Positions 11,940 to 24,147 of a DNA stretch of 64,000 bases are shown here, piece by piece; the first letter of the stretch is position 1; every line of letters starts with the position of its first letter. The notes under the pieces were generated by a model. The model was not told the DNA's origin. It worked only from the letters and a program-made list of their open reading frames with translations, and searched no databases. The stretch comes from Gnetum montanum (Eukaryota > Streptophyta > Gnetopsida > Gnetales > Gnetaceae). The position numbers and the translations under genes are program-made. The DNA lies in contig MNCI01011783.1 in the NCBI GenBank assembly GCA_015680685.1, positions 216,631 to 280,630 of the forward strand, in the 5' to 3' direction.

Positions 11940-14900
11940 CATCCTCATCCTTCTACACATGTACCTATACCCTCAACTAAATTGCCATCACCTCCATCCA
12001 TGCAGGGTAAAATTCTTGCCCAACCATAGCAAAGAAACATCACAAGGGTTGTTAACATACAATTGGATCGCCTATTGAGTGGTTTGAAAATTAAACCCTA
12101 AAAAAGACCTTTCTTTCAAACCAACAATCCTTCTAAGCCCTCACAAACACCTGCAAATTATGACCTTGGTTCTCCCTCATCCTATGCTATATCATTCAAG
12201 AGCCCTTCAAACCAAATGCCTCCCAAAGTACATATTTTCATATTAACCCATAAGACTACCAATCGGATAAAGGTTAGTTACTTTCTTAGGAAAATATATG
12301 ATCATGGGAGTCTCCTAATTTACTTGCAAATTGCTAGGAATAAGCCTTGCAAGGCTCTTCTAAACTTAAGTTCTAGTGTGAATTTGATCTCCCATGAAAT
12401 TTACAAATCCTAGGACTTTCCTCCTCTCAAGAAGAGCAACATTCATTTTAAGTTGGTAGAATATTCCATCATCATTTTCTTGGGATTCATGGAAACATTG
12501 TGACCATCGTTTGTAGGTGGTCCTATACTATTGACTTCTTGGTGATTCTCATAGATAATTACAAGGGGAACTTTTTAATAATCATGGGAAGGACTTGGTT
12601 AAGAAAAATAGATGCATAGCTAAGAATCAAATACCTCTTCTTGGAAATTTCCTAGGAAAATAATTTTAGAAAGATTAAGAGGAAGCATGTTCCATGCATC
12701 ACATATAGTGACATAGGGTGCAACTGTGTGCAAAAATTATGAAATGTAAAAATCACATTAATCATAGCATGTAGATATTGTGCCAATGTGACAAAAATTC
12801 AAAGGTGTCTATATGCAGTAGCCATAAAAAAGGAGCACACCTAGTGGTTGACAATTGAACTTGATAGCAACTCAACTCTCTACATGGAATAGATTGAGAG
12901 CCTTACAAGTGTCCATATTTAAGGCACGAACAAGATGAAGCAAATCCATCACCAACTCTCTAATGAAGCTAATGATACTAATTAGGGAGAGTTGAAGTTC
13001 CTTGAAAGTTTTAAACAAGAGCTCCTTGAGTTGAAAACTCTACCTACCAAAATAGAGTATGCTTTTCTAAAAAATGGCAAGCTAGTTATTATTAATATTA
13101 ATGTTGCTCCTACCAGAAAAAGAAACTATTGGAGGTTGCCAATAAATGGCCAATAGTCTTTGCTTGGTCATATCCTAAACTCATTAGAATGGATCCTAGG
13201 ATATGCCAGCATCACATTTACATGGATCCTTCCATTAAGCTAAAGAGGTGGCTATAGCAGTGGTTGAACCCCAAATTAAAGTAGATCATGAAGGAGGAGA
13301 TTAAACAAATCCTCAAGGTGGGGTTCATCTACACCATTGCTCATAGAAAGTGGGTTAGTCCACTTTTGATAGTTCCAAAGAAAGGTCGTAAATGAAGGAT
13401 CTGCATTGCTTTCAAACTATTGAACATGTTAACATACAAAGATCATTTTCCATTTCCATTTGTGGACCAAGTGTTGGATATCATTTCTAGGCATTACTAC
13501 TATAGCTTTTTGGATGGGTATAGTGGCTATAACCAAATTTAGATAGTACTAGAGGATCAAGTCAAAATCACATTCACAAGTTCCTAAGGAACGTTTTCAT
13601 ATAGAAAGATGTCATTTGACCTATGCAATACCCCTACCATATTCCAATGCCTTATCTTGAGCATCTTCCAATAGCAAATTGGCAATGGGCTGGAAGTCTT
13701 CATAGATGACTTCTCCATGTATGGGAATACATTTGAGCAAGCCCTAGATCATCTTGTGTAAGTGCTAAAAAGGTGTATGGAGAAAAACCTTAGGCTCAAC
13801 TAGTAGAAAGCCACTTGATGGTAGAAAAAGGCATTGAATTGAGGCATAGAATCTTAGAGAAAGGGATCGAGGTGGACCCTGAAAAAACAAGGGACATCTA
13901 AGGAATTATTAGATAGCTAGAAATAATTATAGATGTGAGGTCACTCCTTGGACACATTGGCTACTATTAGAGATTCATTGAGAATTTCTCTAAGATTGTC
14001 AAACCATTAGTGGAGCTAACAAAGAAGGATGCTTCATTTGTTTGGACCAAGGAATGTGAATGTGCATTCCAGTAGCTCAAAGAGAAGCTTGTGGAAACTT
14101 TAATTTTATGAGCACCTAATTGGTCGAGACTCTTTCATATCATGACAAATGCTTTCAATTATTCCTTGGGGGCCATACTCACATAGTTGGATGATTAGAA
14201 ATGTCCTTACTATATCCATTGTGCAAGTAGAAGCATTGTGGATGCATAGCTGAACTACACCATAATAGAAAAAGAATTGATGGTAGTGGTGTTTACCTTG
14301 GAGAAATTTAGGTACTATGTGCTTGGGTACAAGGTGTTCATACACAAAAATCATAGTGCAATTCAATTCTTGATAAATAAACCAATGGTGAGCCCTTGTA
14401 TCATATGATGGTCAGTGATCTTGTAGGAATTCAAACTTGCAATGATAGATCAATAGGAAATTGAGAATGTGATTGTTAATCATTCATCTTAGTTAAGATG
14501 GAACAACAAAGAGGAGGAAAGCCCACTATCATATTAGTTTTCTAATGAACTCCTCTTTGCCATGTTTATAGCTGAATAAATGTTTACTAAACCCAACTAG
14601 TATGATGGCATTCTTACCTATCTTCTCACTTAGGAGATGCCATAGGATTAGGATAATAGGAAGAAACAATAGTTTATTCACCAAGAAAAGTTCTTCATGA
14701 AAATCAATAGACACCTTTACAAGGTGTGTGCTGATGGCTTGGTTCATTCGTGTGTATCTAATGCTAATAAACTACACGTGCTCTAAGATTCTCATAAGGG
14801 TCCTTGTGGGGACCACTATGCTGGGAGATGCATGATCATTAATATCCTCATAGCAAGGTATTATTGGAAAACACTTTTTAGGGATGCTCATCACTTATTT

Positions 14901-15870
14901 AGCTCATGTGAACTCTACCAATGTGATAGTGGAATTACCGCTCTTATGGAGGAACCTTAGTAGTGGATCCAACCACTAGAGCCCTTCAATATTTGGGGCA
15001 TTAAGTTCATCAATTCCATCACATCCATGTCGAATAGAAAGACATACATCATATTTGCTATTGACTATTGTATAAAATGGATGGAAGCTATAGATATTAA
15101 TGATTTCATATCTTCTACAACTACTCAATTTATACAATAATATGTTGTAAACAAGTTTGGGATGCCACATGTACTTATTTCTAATAATGGTACTCATTTT
15201 AAAGGTAATACCTTTTAGAAGCTCATGTGAAACTTGGATGTTGAACATAAATTAACAACATCTGACCACCCCTAAGCCAATGGTCATGTTAAGGTCACAA
15301 ATAGGGAGATCATGAAAATACTAACAAGAACTATTAGCAAATATAGGAGGGATTGGAGCATGAAACTCAACAATGCCCTTTCGGCCTATAGCTCCACTTG
15401 GAAAATTTGTATTGGATACTCTTCTTATGAGCTTGTGTATGGAAAATTACCAACTCTTCCAATTCAAACAAAGCTTCGTATACTATTAACAACTTGTGAC
15501 CCTGACCTTGACATAAGTCTAGAACAAAATGAATGATTGATGAACTTCAACCTACTAGATTAGAACCAATTAGTAGCCTTGTCATCTAACAAGTTGTACA
15601 AGGCATTTAACAAACAAAACCATGACCTTAGTTCCAAAAACTATGGGAAGGGCCTTATATTATCTATGAAAGCTTTCATTCTAGGGCCATGTTAATCTAC
15701 AAACCTAAAAACCCAAATAAGAAAATGCTAGTCAACATGTAGCAAAAAAACCTTTCCATGAACCTGAGAGAGCTAGTGACCAGAGCACCTCAAAAAATGG
15801 ACATGCACACTCAATTTTTTGGATCTCCTCCTTCCAACTTAGTCATGGGGGAGATGGCCATCCCTGCTAA
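11940..15870 (+). pseudogene. pol: Athila-like Ty3/gypsy gag end-PR-RT-RH-INT (heavily decayed)
   Basis: Homologous along its length to 61720-62898 (gag/PR, +) and 57293-60480 (pol, -). It starts abruptly in the C-terminal gag at about 11940. Protease remnant at about 12350-12413 reads LNLSSSVNLI, with the catalytic Asp replaced by Asn. RT starts at about 13255 (WLNPKLK) and keeps FIDD near 13700 and FLDGYSGYNQ near 13510. RNase H covers about 14030-14480 (LNYTIIEKELM). Integrase starts at about 14780 (HKGPCGDHY) and keeps GIKF/SNNGTHF versions of the DDE region, so both Asp positions are altered. It ends at about 15870 with SHGGDGHPC, shared with the minus-strand copy. I count roughly 37 in-frame stops, about two thirds of them TAG. 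Translations of 15312-15536 are a short surviving open piece of the integrase C-terminal half. Confidence 0.85.
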
Positions 15871-16099
15871 TTAATTGAAGTGGCTTCTCAAGTTTTTTTT
15901 TTCAATTTTTATTTTACACCACTTTTATACCTTTTCTCTTTCTTAAATATTTTACAATTTCTTCTATACTTTACTTTACTTAGTTTGTATTTCTTTTATG
16001 TTTTTCTTTATTACCACTAGGACTAAGTGCAACTATAGCTTTTGATTGATGGTGGTTTGTACTATAATGTTATTTGATTGTTATTGTTAAGATTTTATT

Positions 16100-16941
16100 N
16101 NNNNNNNNNNNNNNNNNNNNNNNNNNNNNNNNNNNNNNNNNNNNNNNNNNNNNNNNNNNNNNNNNNNNNNNNNNNNNNNNNNNNNNNNNNNNNNNNNNNN
16201 NNNNNNNNNNNNNNNNNNNNNNNNNNNNNNNNNNNNNNNNNNNNNNNNNNNNNNNNNNNNNNNNNNNNNNNNNNNNNNNNNNNNNNNNNNNNNNNNNNNN
16301 NNNNNNNNNNNNNNNNNNNNNNNNNNNNNNNNNNNNNNNNNNNNNNNNNNNNNNNNNNNNNNNNNNNNNNNNNNNNNNNNNNNNNNNNNNNNNNNNNNNN
16401 NNNNNNNNNNNNNNNNNNNNNNNNNNNNNNNNNNNNNNNNNNNNNNNNNNNNNNNNNNNNNNNNNNNNNNNNNNNNNNNNNNNNNNNNNNNNNNNNNNNN
16501 NNNNNNNNNNNNNNNNNNNNNNNNNNNNNNNNNNNNNNNNNNNNNNNNNNNNNNNNNNNNNNNNNNNNNNNNNNNNNNNNNNNNNNNNNNNNNNNNNNNN
16601 NNNNNNNNNNNNNNNNNNNNNNNNNNNNNNNNNNNNNNNNNNNNNNNNNNNNNNNNNNNNNNNNNNNNNNNNNNNNNNNNNNNNNNNNNNNNNNNNNNNN
16701 NNNNNNNNNNNNNNNNNNNNNNNNNNNNNNNNNNNNNNNNNNNNNNNNNNNNNNNNNNNNNNNNNNNNNNNNNNNNNNNNNNNNNNNNNNNNNNNNNNNN
16801 NNNNNNNNNNNNNNNNNNNNNNNNNNNNNNNNNNNNNNNNNNNNNNNNNNNNNNNNNNNNNNNNNNNNNNNNNNNNNNNNNNNNNNNNNNNNNNNNNNNN
16901 NNNNNNNNNNNNNNNNNNNNNNNNNNNNNNNNNNNNNNNNN
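16100..16941. other. Assembly gap (842 N)
   Basis: A run of N between the Athila-like pol and the following ORF; nothing can be said about its content. Apparent open frames across it are artefacts. Confidence 1.
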
Positions 16942-17139
16942 TAATGTTAAAATCACTAATTTAAAAAAGTTAAACCTTTTCAATGAACTTTGGTAGACTT
17001 TACAAAAGAAATAATATTAAAATAATCAAATCTACCATGATCACAAATTAGCCAAGTGTAAATAATTCAAGAGAGAACATACTCAAATGTTATAAAGTTA
17101 CACACCAAATGCTAATCCTTGATTATGTTGTGATTATAG

Positions 17140-19980
17140 ATGGCACCAAGACTAAAATGCCTACAAGAAGTAGGACTATCCCAACCAAGGGACAAGTGGC
17201 CCAAAACTAGAAGGGACCAACAAGAACAACCTCAAGAGTTGGTAGCAGAAACCCATGCAACGGAACCTCTTCAAGAGGATCTTAAAGTGGAATCCATCCA
17301 TCAAATTCACCAAGATAAAATAGAATAATCCCACTAGGATGAGGCACTAATACCAAGGCCAAACCTTGAGGTCACATTGACAAATGCCTATCTTAGGCAA
17401 TTTTAGCCTAGGAATATCCAACATTCAACTCTCCAAGAATTGAACTTTGGTACATTTCTAGAATTTGCCTTAGAAGATGTCAAAAACAAATTGTAAAGCT
17501 CTCCCATGTGCCCAATCATGACTTTAAATAGGGAGTGATACATAAAAGAGACCTATCTCTTCTAGAATAATAGGTAGCAAGATTCCACTTTGAAGATCAA
17601 GGGCATAAGTATATCCTACTCAATGAAGGTCATCTCTAAGGCCCTTGGCTTACCTAAAACTAGGAAAAATTTTGTAGAGATCTCTATGCAAGTGGATCCT
17701 AGGGTCAAAAAGGAGTGGGTCTAGTGGTGCTACGGAGTGGACTGTAGGGAGTATGGTGTACTGACCATAGTAAAATGAGCTTTCTTCAAGATAGTGACTT
17801 ACCACCTCAATAAAATGGTGAGGCCTACCAAAATGATAGTCTTCTCTACCCGTGCATACACCACTCTAAGAAAAAAATTCCCCATTAACCTTCCATAGCT
17901 AATCTATTTAGAAATATATAAGCAGTTCAAAGAAAATCAACATGGGAGGAAGGCACTCTCCTTTCTGTGCTTGATCAAAAAATTGTGCAAAAGGGGAGGG
18001 ATAGCCTGCTATTTCAATGATACATTAAGACATGCTCCTACCACCTCTTTGGTGGAAATGATAAAAGAAAAATTACCTATCATAACCAAGGAAGAAAAGC
18101 AACTACCACCACCATCCACTCATGAAACAACATTGAAGGTGTGTGCTACTATGGAGTGCATGCAAAAGCTCTAAGAATAACTCTTGTAGCAGTAGCAAGT
18201 TGGTTCAAGTGTTGACCTACCTATTTATTAACTAGCCTTAAGCCATTAGAATGAGATAACTTGTACAATAAGCTAGTTGAGGATACGATGCCAACCTTCT
18301 CTACTTAATGAATGCAAGCATCCACATGCTTAAATCCTAGTGCTTGAGAAGTAACAACATCCATTCCAAGATAGTAGTAGTTTAAAGAAATCTCTAGAAA
18401 TTCTGCTACCTTGTTGGTGCACTTGGAAGAGGGAGGTGGGACAACTATCTTAGTGATGTAACACCAAGGGTAGGAAATGATAGTCAAGGTGATGGAAAAT
18501 TGAGTGGCTAAGGTCCTAAATGTTCCTATGGCATCTATGCTAGATAGTGGTATGCTCGAACATATGTAGATGTTTTTAGGAATGACAAGTGGAAGATTTA
18601 TTATAGACCAACATGAGAAGTTGTTGGAATGACTAGTGGTAACTTGGAAATCAATTTCAAAGGTCTTTAAACTTTTGGATGACATCACTACTACCTAGGC
18701 AACATTGTTGTAAGAAAGAGACAAGTGAATCATCGCAAAGGCTCAACTTGAAACAACTAGAGCTAAGAATTAGTGCTTGGTTGTAGAGGTTGCAAAACTT
18801 AGAGCCTTCTTCGTTGATCCCATGGTAGTCAACCAAGTAGTGACCAAGGATGAAGCTTTTTAGCAGCTTCAATCCAAACTTCAAGAGGCTGAGTATGCAA
18901 AGAAGTTGATGATCTTTGACTAGTGCTTAGCTAATGTTTCCATCTACAACATTCAAAGGGACTTGTTGGAGGTTCACTAAGAGAATGCAAATCTAACCAA
19001 GGACAATCATTACCTAAACATTGTCAAGCTTCAAAAGAAGTAAATGGTTTAATATATGAGATAGTAGTAAAAGTAGTTTGCCAAGGTGACAATGGACCTA
19101 AGGAGATTGGTAGTAGAAAACTACAATCTCTCAATGGAGGAGGCCTTTTCCATTTTCCAGAGATTTGCAATTGAAATCATCACTTGGAAGAATGAAGCAC
19201 TTAAATTTGAAAGGGTCAAGAACACTACAAGAAGCAGGTTGGTTTTCAAAAGGATATTATTAAAAAATAAATCAAACTAATGAATGAAAAGGTGAATGAG
19301 GCTCTCCAACAACTCCAACAAGGAGGTGATGTGTGGTAGCCTATCTTTGATGGGTTGAACATGTACAATAAAGCTAATAACCATCGTAAGAAGTTGTAGA
19401 CCAAGGAGATGATCAAATACATGTATCTCACCAGCCTCTACTACACAAACTTGGCAATATTGACTACCAAAAGGTCAAGATTAGATTTGAAAAAGCAAGT
19501 GGCTAGCTTCTACCTATTATATGAGGACAAGTTCAAGAACCATAAGGAGACAAAGGAAAAACTTGAAACAAAAAATGCTAAACTTGTTGTTCTCAAGAAG
19601 TGCTTCACTGATTAGAGATCCATAACTAGGAACCTAGCTTGAAGGATGAATGACTACTAGGAGATACAAAATTTTGTCAAGGAATTTAATATTAAATGAA
19701 CGTAATTCATAGTTTGGTTCATCAATGTGAAGGAGTTATTCCCTATAATGCCCTATTCATGGGATATTCCCATACTAGCCCACATTGATGATGCTACATG
19801 GACAATGTATGATACTAGAGTAAGGAGGAGAAGTTGAAATAATTTCTAGATGCTTTTCATCTTCTACTAGTAATGATAACTATAACTAGACAATCACAAC
19901 CACAACCTCAACTACAATAGCTATATGCACCAAAGGCAAAAGAAGGTTCTTCCTTGTCTTCAAGTCACTAGAGGAATTTT
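17140..19980 (+). pseudogene. Envelope-like / 'putative plant transposon protein' ORF after pol
   Basis: A decayed plus-strand ORF that begins MAPRLKCLQE at 17140 and can be followed, with many stops (mostly TAG) and some frame changes, to about 19980. The first part has the signature of the plant 'putative transposon protein' domain (Transposase_32), also seen in ORFs annotated as envelope-like in LTR elements: GISISYSMKVISKALGLP at about 17608-17655 and SFLCLIKKLCKRGGI at about 17957-18004. The second part (about 18680-19620) is rich in Lys, Glu and Leu and looks like long coiled coil (for example 19086-19280). It lies between an Athila-like pol and a PPT plus 3' LTR, which is where env-like ORFs sit in Athila/Calypso elements. 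The gap at 16100-16941 prevents proof that pol and this ORF belong to one element. Its function is unknown. Confidence 0.6.
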
Positions 19981-20154
19981 GTTACCAATTTTTGTCACAA
20001 TTTTTAATTTTTTTGTCATGAACACAAAATTTTATAAAAGAATTGTATATCTATATACTTGGTCACTTAGTGTTTTTCTATGTCAATAGTTAGTTAATAA
20101 TCCCATACCTTCCTAAAATTTTGTAAAGAGCTTGTTCCTCCTTTTGTTCACTTG

Positions 20155-20184
20155 AGGATGACTTTTCATTCAGTCATGGAGGTA
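20155..20184 (+). other. Polypurine tract region next to LTR
   Basis: TTCATTCAGTCATGGAGGTA directly precedes the LTR start. The same words in reverse complement follow the LTRs at 34552, 55318 and 63923, where the tract reads CAGTCATGGGGGTA. Confidence 0.7.
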
Positions 20185-21040
20185 TGATGAATCACTATTG
20201 CTAGACTACAACAATGGGATCCTATTGACATGATTCCATCAATGCAATCATGTCAACACAAGGTTTAACTTGTAGATGTGTATGCATCAATGCAATGTCT
20301 TGTCTTGCCTATAAATATGCATTCACTAGCCACATTTATGGCATCCATTCATTAGTAGCTAGCTAAACTCTAGCATTTTTTTCTTCTCAAAGTAAGAACA
20401 TTTTCTAACTTCTTGCAGTAAGAGTGAGAAGGGTATGGATCTTTATTCAAGCATTGATGTATCTGAGCACCTTGGTGTGATTGGCAATAAAGATGGTCTT
20501 TCTTCATAAATCTTGCAACACTTGGACTTAGCTCAATGTTTACTTAATGCATTTATTATTCATGTAGTTTACTTTAATGCATTTAATTAATTAATTCATA
20601 ATGAATAATTAATACACATAAGTACAATCATCTTGAGCATACGCTTAATGCTTGGTAATCCTAGTAGCACTTAAGTCTTGGTAAACTAGTAGCTTTGTAA
20701 CATGTTCAAGATGTGTATAACAAATGGGAATAGATACTTATGTTAGGATTAGCTAAGAATTAGTTAGTGATTATATTAATTAAACATTTAATTACTTTAT
20801 TTTTTGTGCTTAGGTAAATTAATGAAAAATATAAAATGAGAAAAATCATATTCCTTAATTATACTTAATTATACCTTTACACTTCATAAGTAAAATTGAT
20901 AAGACAATGATCATGTTTGTTAAATTAACTACCTAGACCTAGTGTGCTTAGAGAGCTAAAGTCTATGGAATTTGAATGAATCACTTAGTGAATGCTAGTG
21001 ACTCATATGGTTGGGTGTAGGGACTACTCACAGCTCATCA
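20185..21040 (+). repeat. LTR (856 bp), second subfamily of the TGATGAG Ty3 family
   Basis: Starts TGATGA and ends CTCATCA, the same inverted termini as the LTRs at 33536 and 54375. The last 40 bp (ATATGGTTGGGTGTAGGG...) match the reverse complement of their first 40 bp. The middle is strongly diverged. The inverted partner at 23005-23816 shares this diverged middle. It is preceded by a PPT, so it is the 3' LTR of the plus-strand element to its left. Confidence 0.8.
20310..20317 (+). promoter_or_regulatory. TATA box in LTR
   Basis: TATAAATA only 125 nt after the LTR start, within CCTATAAATATGC. The minus-strand partner LTR has CCTATATAAATGC at the equivalent place, near 23708-23720. Confidence 0.65.
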
Positions 21041-21824
21041 TCTTTGGATTGATTTGGTCCTAGTGGGTTGAAGCTTCTTTCTTTTCTTGCAAGGAGTCTT
21101 TGAGCTCTTCTTGATAGAATAACTATTTTTTCTTCACTATTCATCTCTTGTCTTTTGATACTAATTTTATAGCAATAGGCTTCTCCTTGCTTTCTCCTTC
21201 ACTTATGAGATTCATCTCATAAGCAATAAGAGCACTTTGAAGCTCCTCAAAATTAAGAATAAAAAAGTCTATGATTTCTTTCATAGTTTTGATCTTAGGT
21301 CTAAATTTGAGCTATATTATTCTAATAATTTTTATAATTTCATTAATTTTAGGAAAGTTCTTGCCTATACCCATGATTACTACAACAAGATCATTTTTCC
21401 TAGAAAAATAATCCTTAATATTTTCACCTTCATTCATTTTAAGTTTGTCATGTCCACTTTACAAAACTAAAAGTTTTGATTGTTTAAATATAGATGTACC
21501 ATCATAGATAGACTCTAAGGTTTTCCAAATTTCCTTAGTAGTCTTACACTTAGCGATTCTATTAAATTCAAATTTATTCAATGCACAATATAAACAATAT
21601 TTTACTTTAGAATCATACATAGACTTATCATTTTCTTCAGTTGTCCATTTGTTACGTATCTTGAGAGCTTTTATAGTGTTGTTGATGAGTGGTGTATAGC
21701 CTTCAAGCAGTGACTTTCATACTTCAAATTCCATGGACTTGAAGAAGCCTTGCATTCCTACCTTCCAATATGCAATGTCAAACCCATCGAACATTGGTGG
21801 CTTTGTGTATGATGTCTCCTCCAT
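21041..21824 (-). pseudogene. gag: Ty1/copia gag, N-terminal part (Sirevirus-like), truncated
   Basis: Minus-strand frame from an ATG at 21824 (MEETSYTKPPMFDGF), 60 nt downstream of the 5' LTR and PBS. It reads as copia gag through KVGMQGFF, KALKIRNKWT and the KEIWKTLE segment at about 21520-21545, and is then interrupted by stops. The frame is cut at 21040, where the Ty3 LTR abuts. The zinc knuckle and pol of this copy are therefore absent. Gag forms the intracellular particle. Two or more stops (for example in SKLLVL then stop, about 21460) show it is dead. Confidence 0.85.
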
Positions 21825-21867
21825 AGTTCACTCTTGAAATCTAACACATAAACAAGGAATAGTATGA

Positions 21868-21883
21868 TGGCTCTAATACTACT
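21868..21883 (-). other. Primer-binding site, tRNA-iMet type (decayed)
   Basis: On the minus strand, directly after the LTR, AGTAGTATTAGAGCC matches the usual copia PBS TGGTATCAGAGCC with G-to-A and C-to-T changes. Confidence 0.75.
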
Positions 21884-23004
21884 TGTGGATTGAGAACTTA
21901 GAAGGGGGATTGAATAAGTTAATTAAAAAATGCACTAGCCATAAAAGCACATCAAATTTTACATGGTTCCCCAAATTGGGTAGTTCACACTCAAAGGATA
22001 GATTCCTTGCACACCTTCAAACTTCATTTTCTGAAAATGAAATTTGAAGGACACCACACCTTGTACAAGCTCTAAGCTCCACACTAGAGTGTTTTGTCAC
22101 TAAAAAACCGCTTAATCATGCAAGGTCTAAAAATTTTCAAAATGTGGTTTCAAGGATCCCAAAACCTTTACAAAAGTGAGCTATGTAGTGGAGTATTTTG
22201 ATGCCACAAGATCACTCAACCCAACAAGGTCCCAACAAGTTCATGAAGATGCCTTCTCATAAGAAGCACATCAACCTCATATGGCCACAAAGAAAGAACT
22301 AATAGAAAAAGGAAAGAGTGTAATTAAATTTATAGATCCTTGCACTTAAAGCTTAGTACAATCACAATTAAGAAAATGATGTTACAATGAATATAAAGAA
22401 TACAATTCTTAGAATAGCCAATGATTGGACTTTTTATGAATAGTACTTGCACAATTTCCAATATTTTGACATCATCTTATAGCCTTAGAGTTTCAGAAAA
22501 CTCCTCAAAATTCATGTGACAACTACTAAATGACTAGTTTAGACATCTACTTCGAACTTAAGACATTAATTTAAGATTTCCCTTAATGCATGAGAGATGT
22601 CTATTTGAGATTACCCTCAATGTAGGAGAGATGTCTACTTGGAAAGTGGAATGTCTACAATGAGACGTCTACTATAATATGTCTACTATTAACGATAAAC
22701 ATTTGCTTTTTTCTCAAGATGTCTACTCAACTTTAAAACTTTGAATTTTGAAGTATTCTCTTATCAATTTGTCTTCTTGGCAGTCCTTCAAGCATCTTCA
22801 TTTGGCTTGTAGACTTCATTTTCATCCATGCTCTCATCTTATCCATGTAGACTTAATTTTGACATCTTGATGTAATTGTTGTTTCCTTAAGTTCTCAGAT
22901 CTCTTTATGAAGCCTTTTGTTCATGTCCTGCAAAATCATCATCTAACATAGACATTCTATATTCTCCATTTTTCTTGAGGTTTTGACATACCAAAAGGTC
23001 AACA
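21884..23004 (-). repeat. Copia 5' LTR (1,121 bp)
   Basis: On the plus strand it runs TGTGGATTGAGAAC ... CCAAAAGGTCAACA; on the sense (minus) strand it is TGTTGACC...CAATCCACA. Other copies lie at 24148-25110, 26496-27565 (-) and 49753-50823 (+). PBS and gag follow it, so this is a 5' LTR. It contains a cluster of AGATGTCTA words at 22540-22740. Confidence 0.9.
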
Positions 23005-23816
23005 CACTAGTAATCTGGTTAAGTTCTATGGACTTAATACCTAAGCATACACATAGAGAAAGATAGTGACTTGGGAAAATATGATCATTGTCTTCTTAGC
23101 TCTCACCTATGTAGGCTCATTTGTATGGTTAATTATGAGCCAATAAATATTATATTTATTTTTTTATATTTTTATTTATTTAATCCTAAGCATTGAAGTA
23201 AAGATAACTAGTTGGTAAATTAACCATTTTGATTATCTAATGGTTCCTAAGCTAACTAGCCTAACATAAGTATCTTGGCTCACTTTTCATACACATATTG
23301 AACTTATATCAATGCTACTAGGTTACCAAGTATCTATTGGTAGGCTTACCAAATAGCCACTACTAGGATTACCAAGTGTTAAACAGTATGTTTGAAGTGG
23401 TTGTACTTATGTCTTCATTATTAGAAGAATTAATTAACTAAGAATAAGAATGTAAATTACATTAATAATAAAGTGCATGAAAGAAACATTAATCTATTCC
23501 AAGTTCTACAAGGAGTATCATGAATCTCATCTTTATTGTTAGTCACATCAATATATTTAGGTACAATATGCTCAAATAAAGATCTATATAATTTTTTGAA
23601 GTCCTAATGTAAGCACACAGAAAAAATTCTAACTCTAGTGAAAGAAACTAGAAGAAGTTGGCTACACTAATGGCATAACATGCCAAAAATTTGGTGGCTA
23701 CATGCATTTATATAGGCGTGGCATGACATTATGTTGACACATCTATGTCAATGGGGCTATGTCGAAGGGGCTGCATTGACACATGCATGACAACGCAACT
23801 AGTAAATGGCTCATCA
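23005..23816 (-). repeat. Truncated LTR of the TGATGAG family, second subfamily
   Basis: Inverted, diverged copy of 20185-21040. It shares blocks such as CTAACATAAGTATC, GGTTACCAAGT, the CTCAAATAAAGATC segment and the TATA region, and ends CTCATCA at 23816. The left terminus is missing: the sequence starts inside the LTR directly at the copia LTR edge, so the copia element either inserted into it or recombined with it. Confidence 0.7.
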
Positions 23817-24147
23817 CTAGTTTAAATAATAAATACTCTATTCAATAATTTAGAAATAATTAAAGGAGACCCAAAAAATATACAACTTTTACCCTGAAAA
23901 ATGTTGAGGAAAATAAAAACCTCTATTGTTGGAAATATAAACAATTTAGTGGTATCATATCTGGAATGCAAGGGAGACAAACAAGTCCCCCTATCTTAAT
24001 ATAGGTAGGTTGAAAACCCCACCAAAGGGTACACCTTTTGATAATAAAATTAAAAATAAAAATAAATCATGCTATTTTGCTTATTGGCATATGAAATTAT
24101 ATTTTTTTTCAAAGATCATATTCCTTTGGTTTGAAGATTCTAAAGAT
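23817..24147. other. AT-rich spacer
   Basis: No coding or repeat structure recognised; it carries no PPT or PBS next to the preceding LTR. Confidence 0.4.

Noticed and set aside
16074-16983. Long open frames on both strands across the N run
   Set aside because: They consist almost wholly of unknown residues from the assembly gap.
18305-18884. Minus-strand frames of 127 and 75 codons
   Set aside because: They lie opposite the plus-strand envelope-like ORF, which is supported by domain pattern and context.
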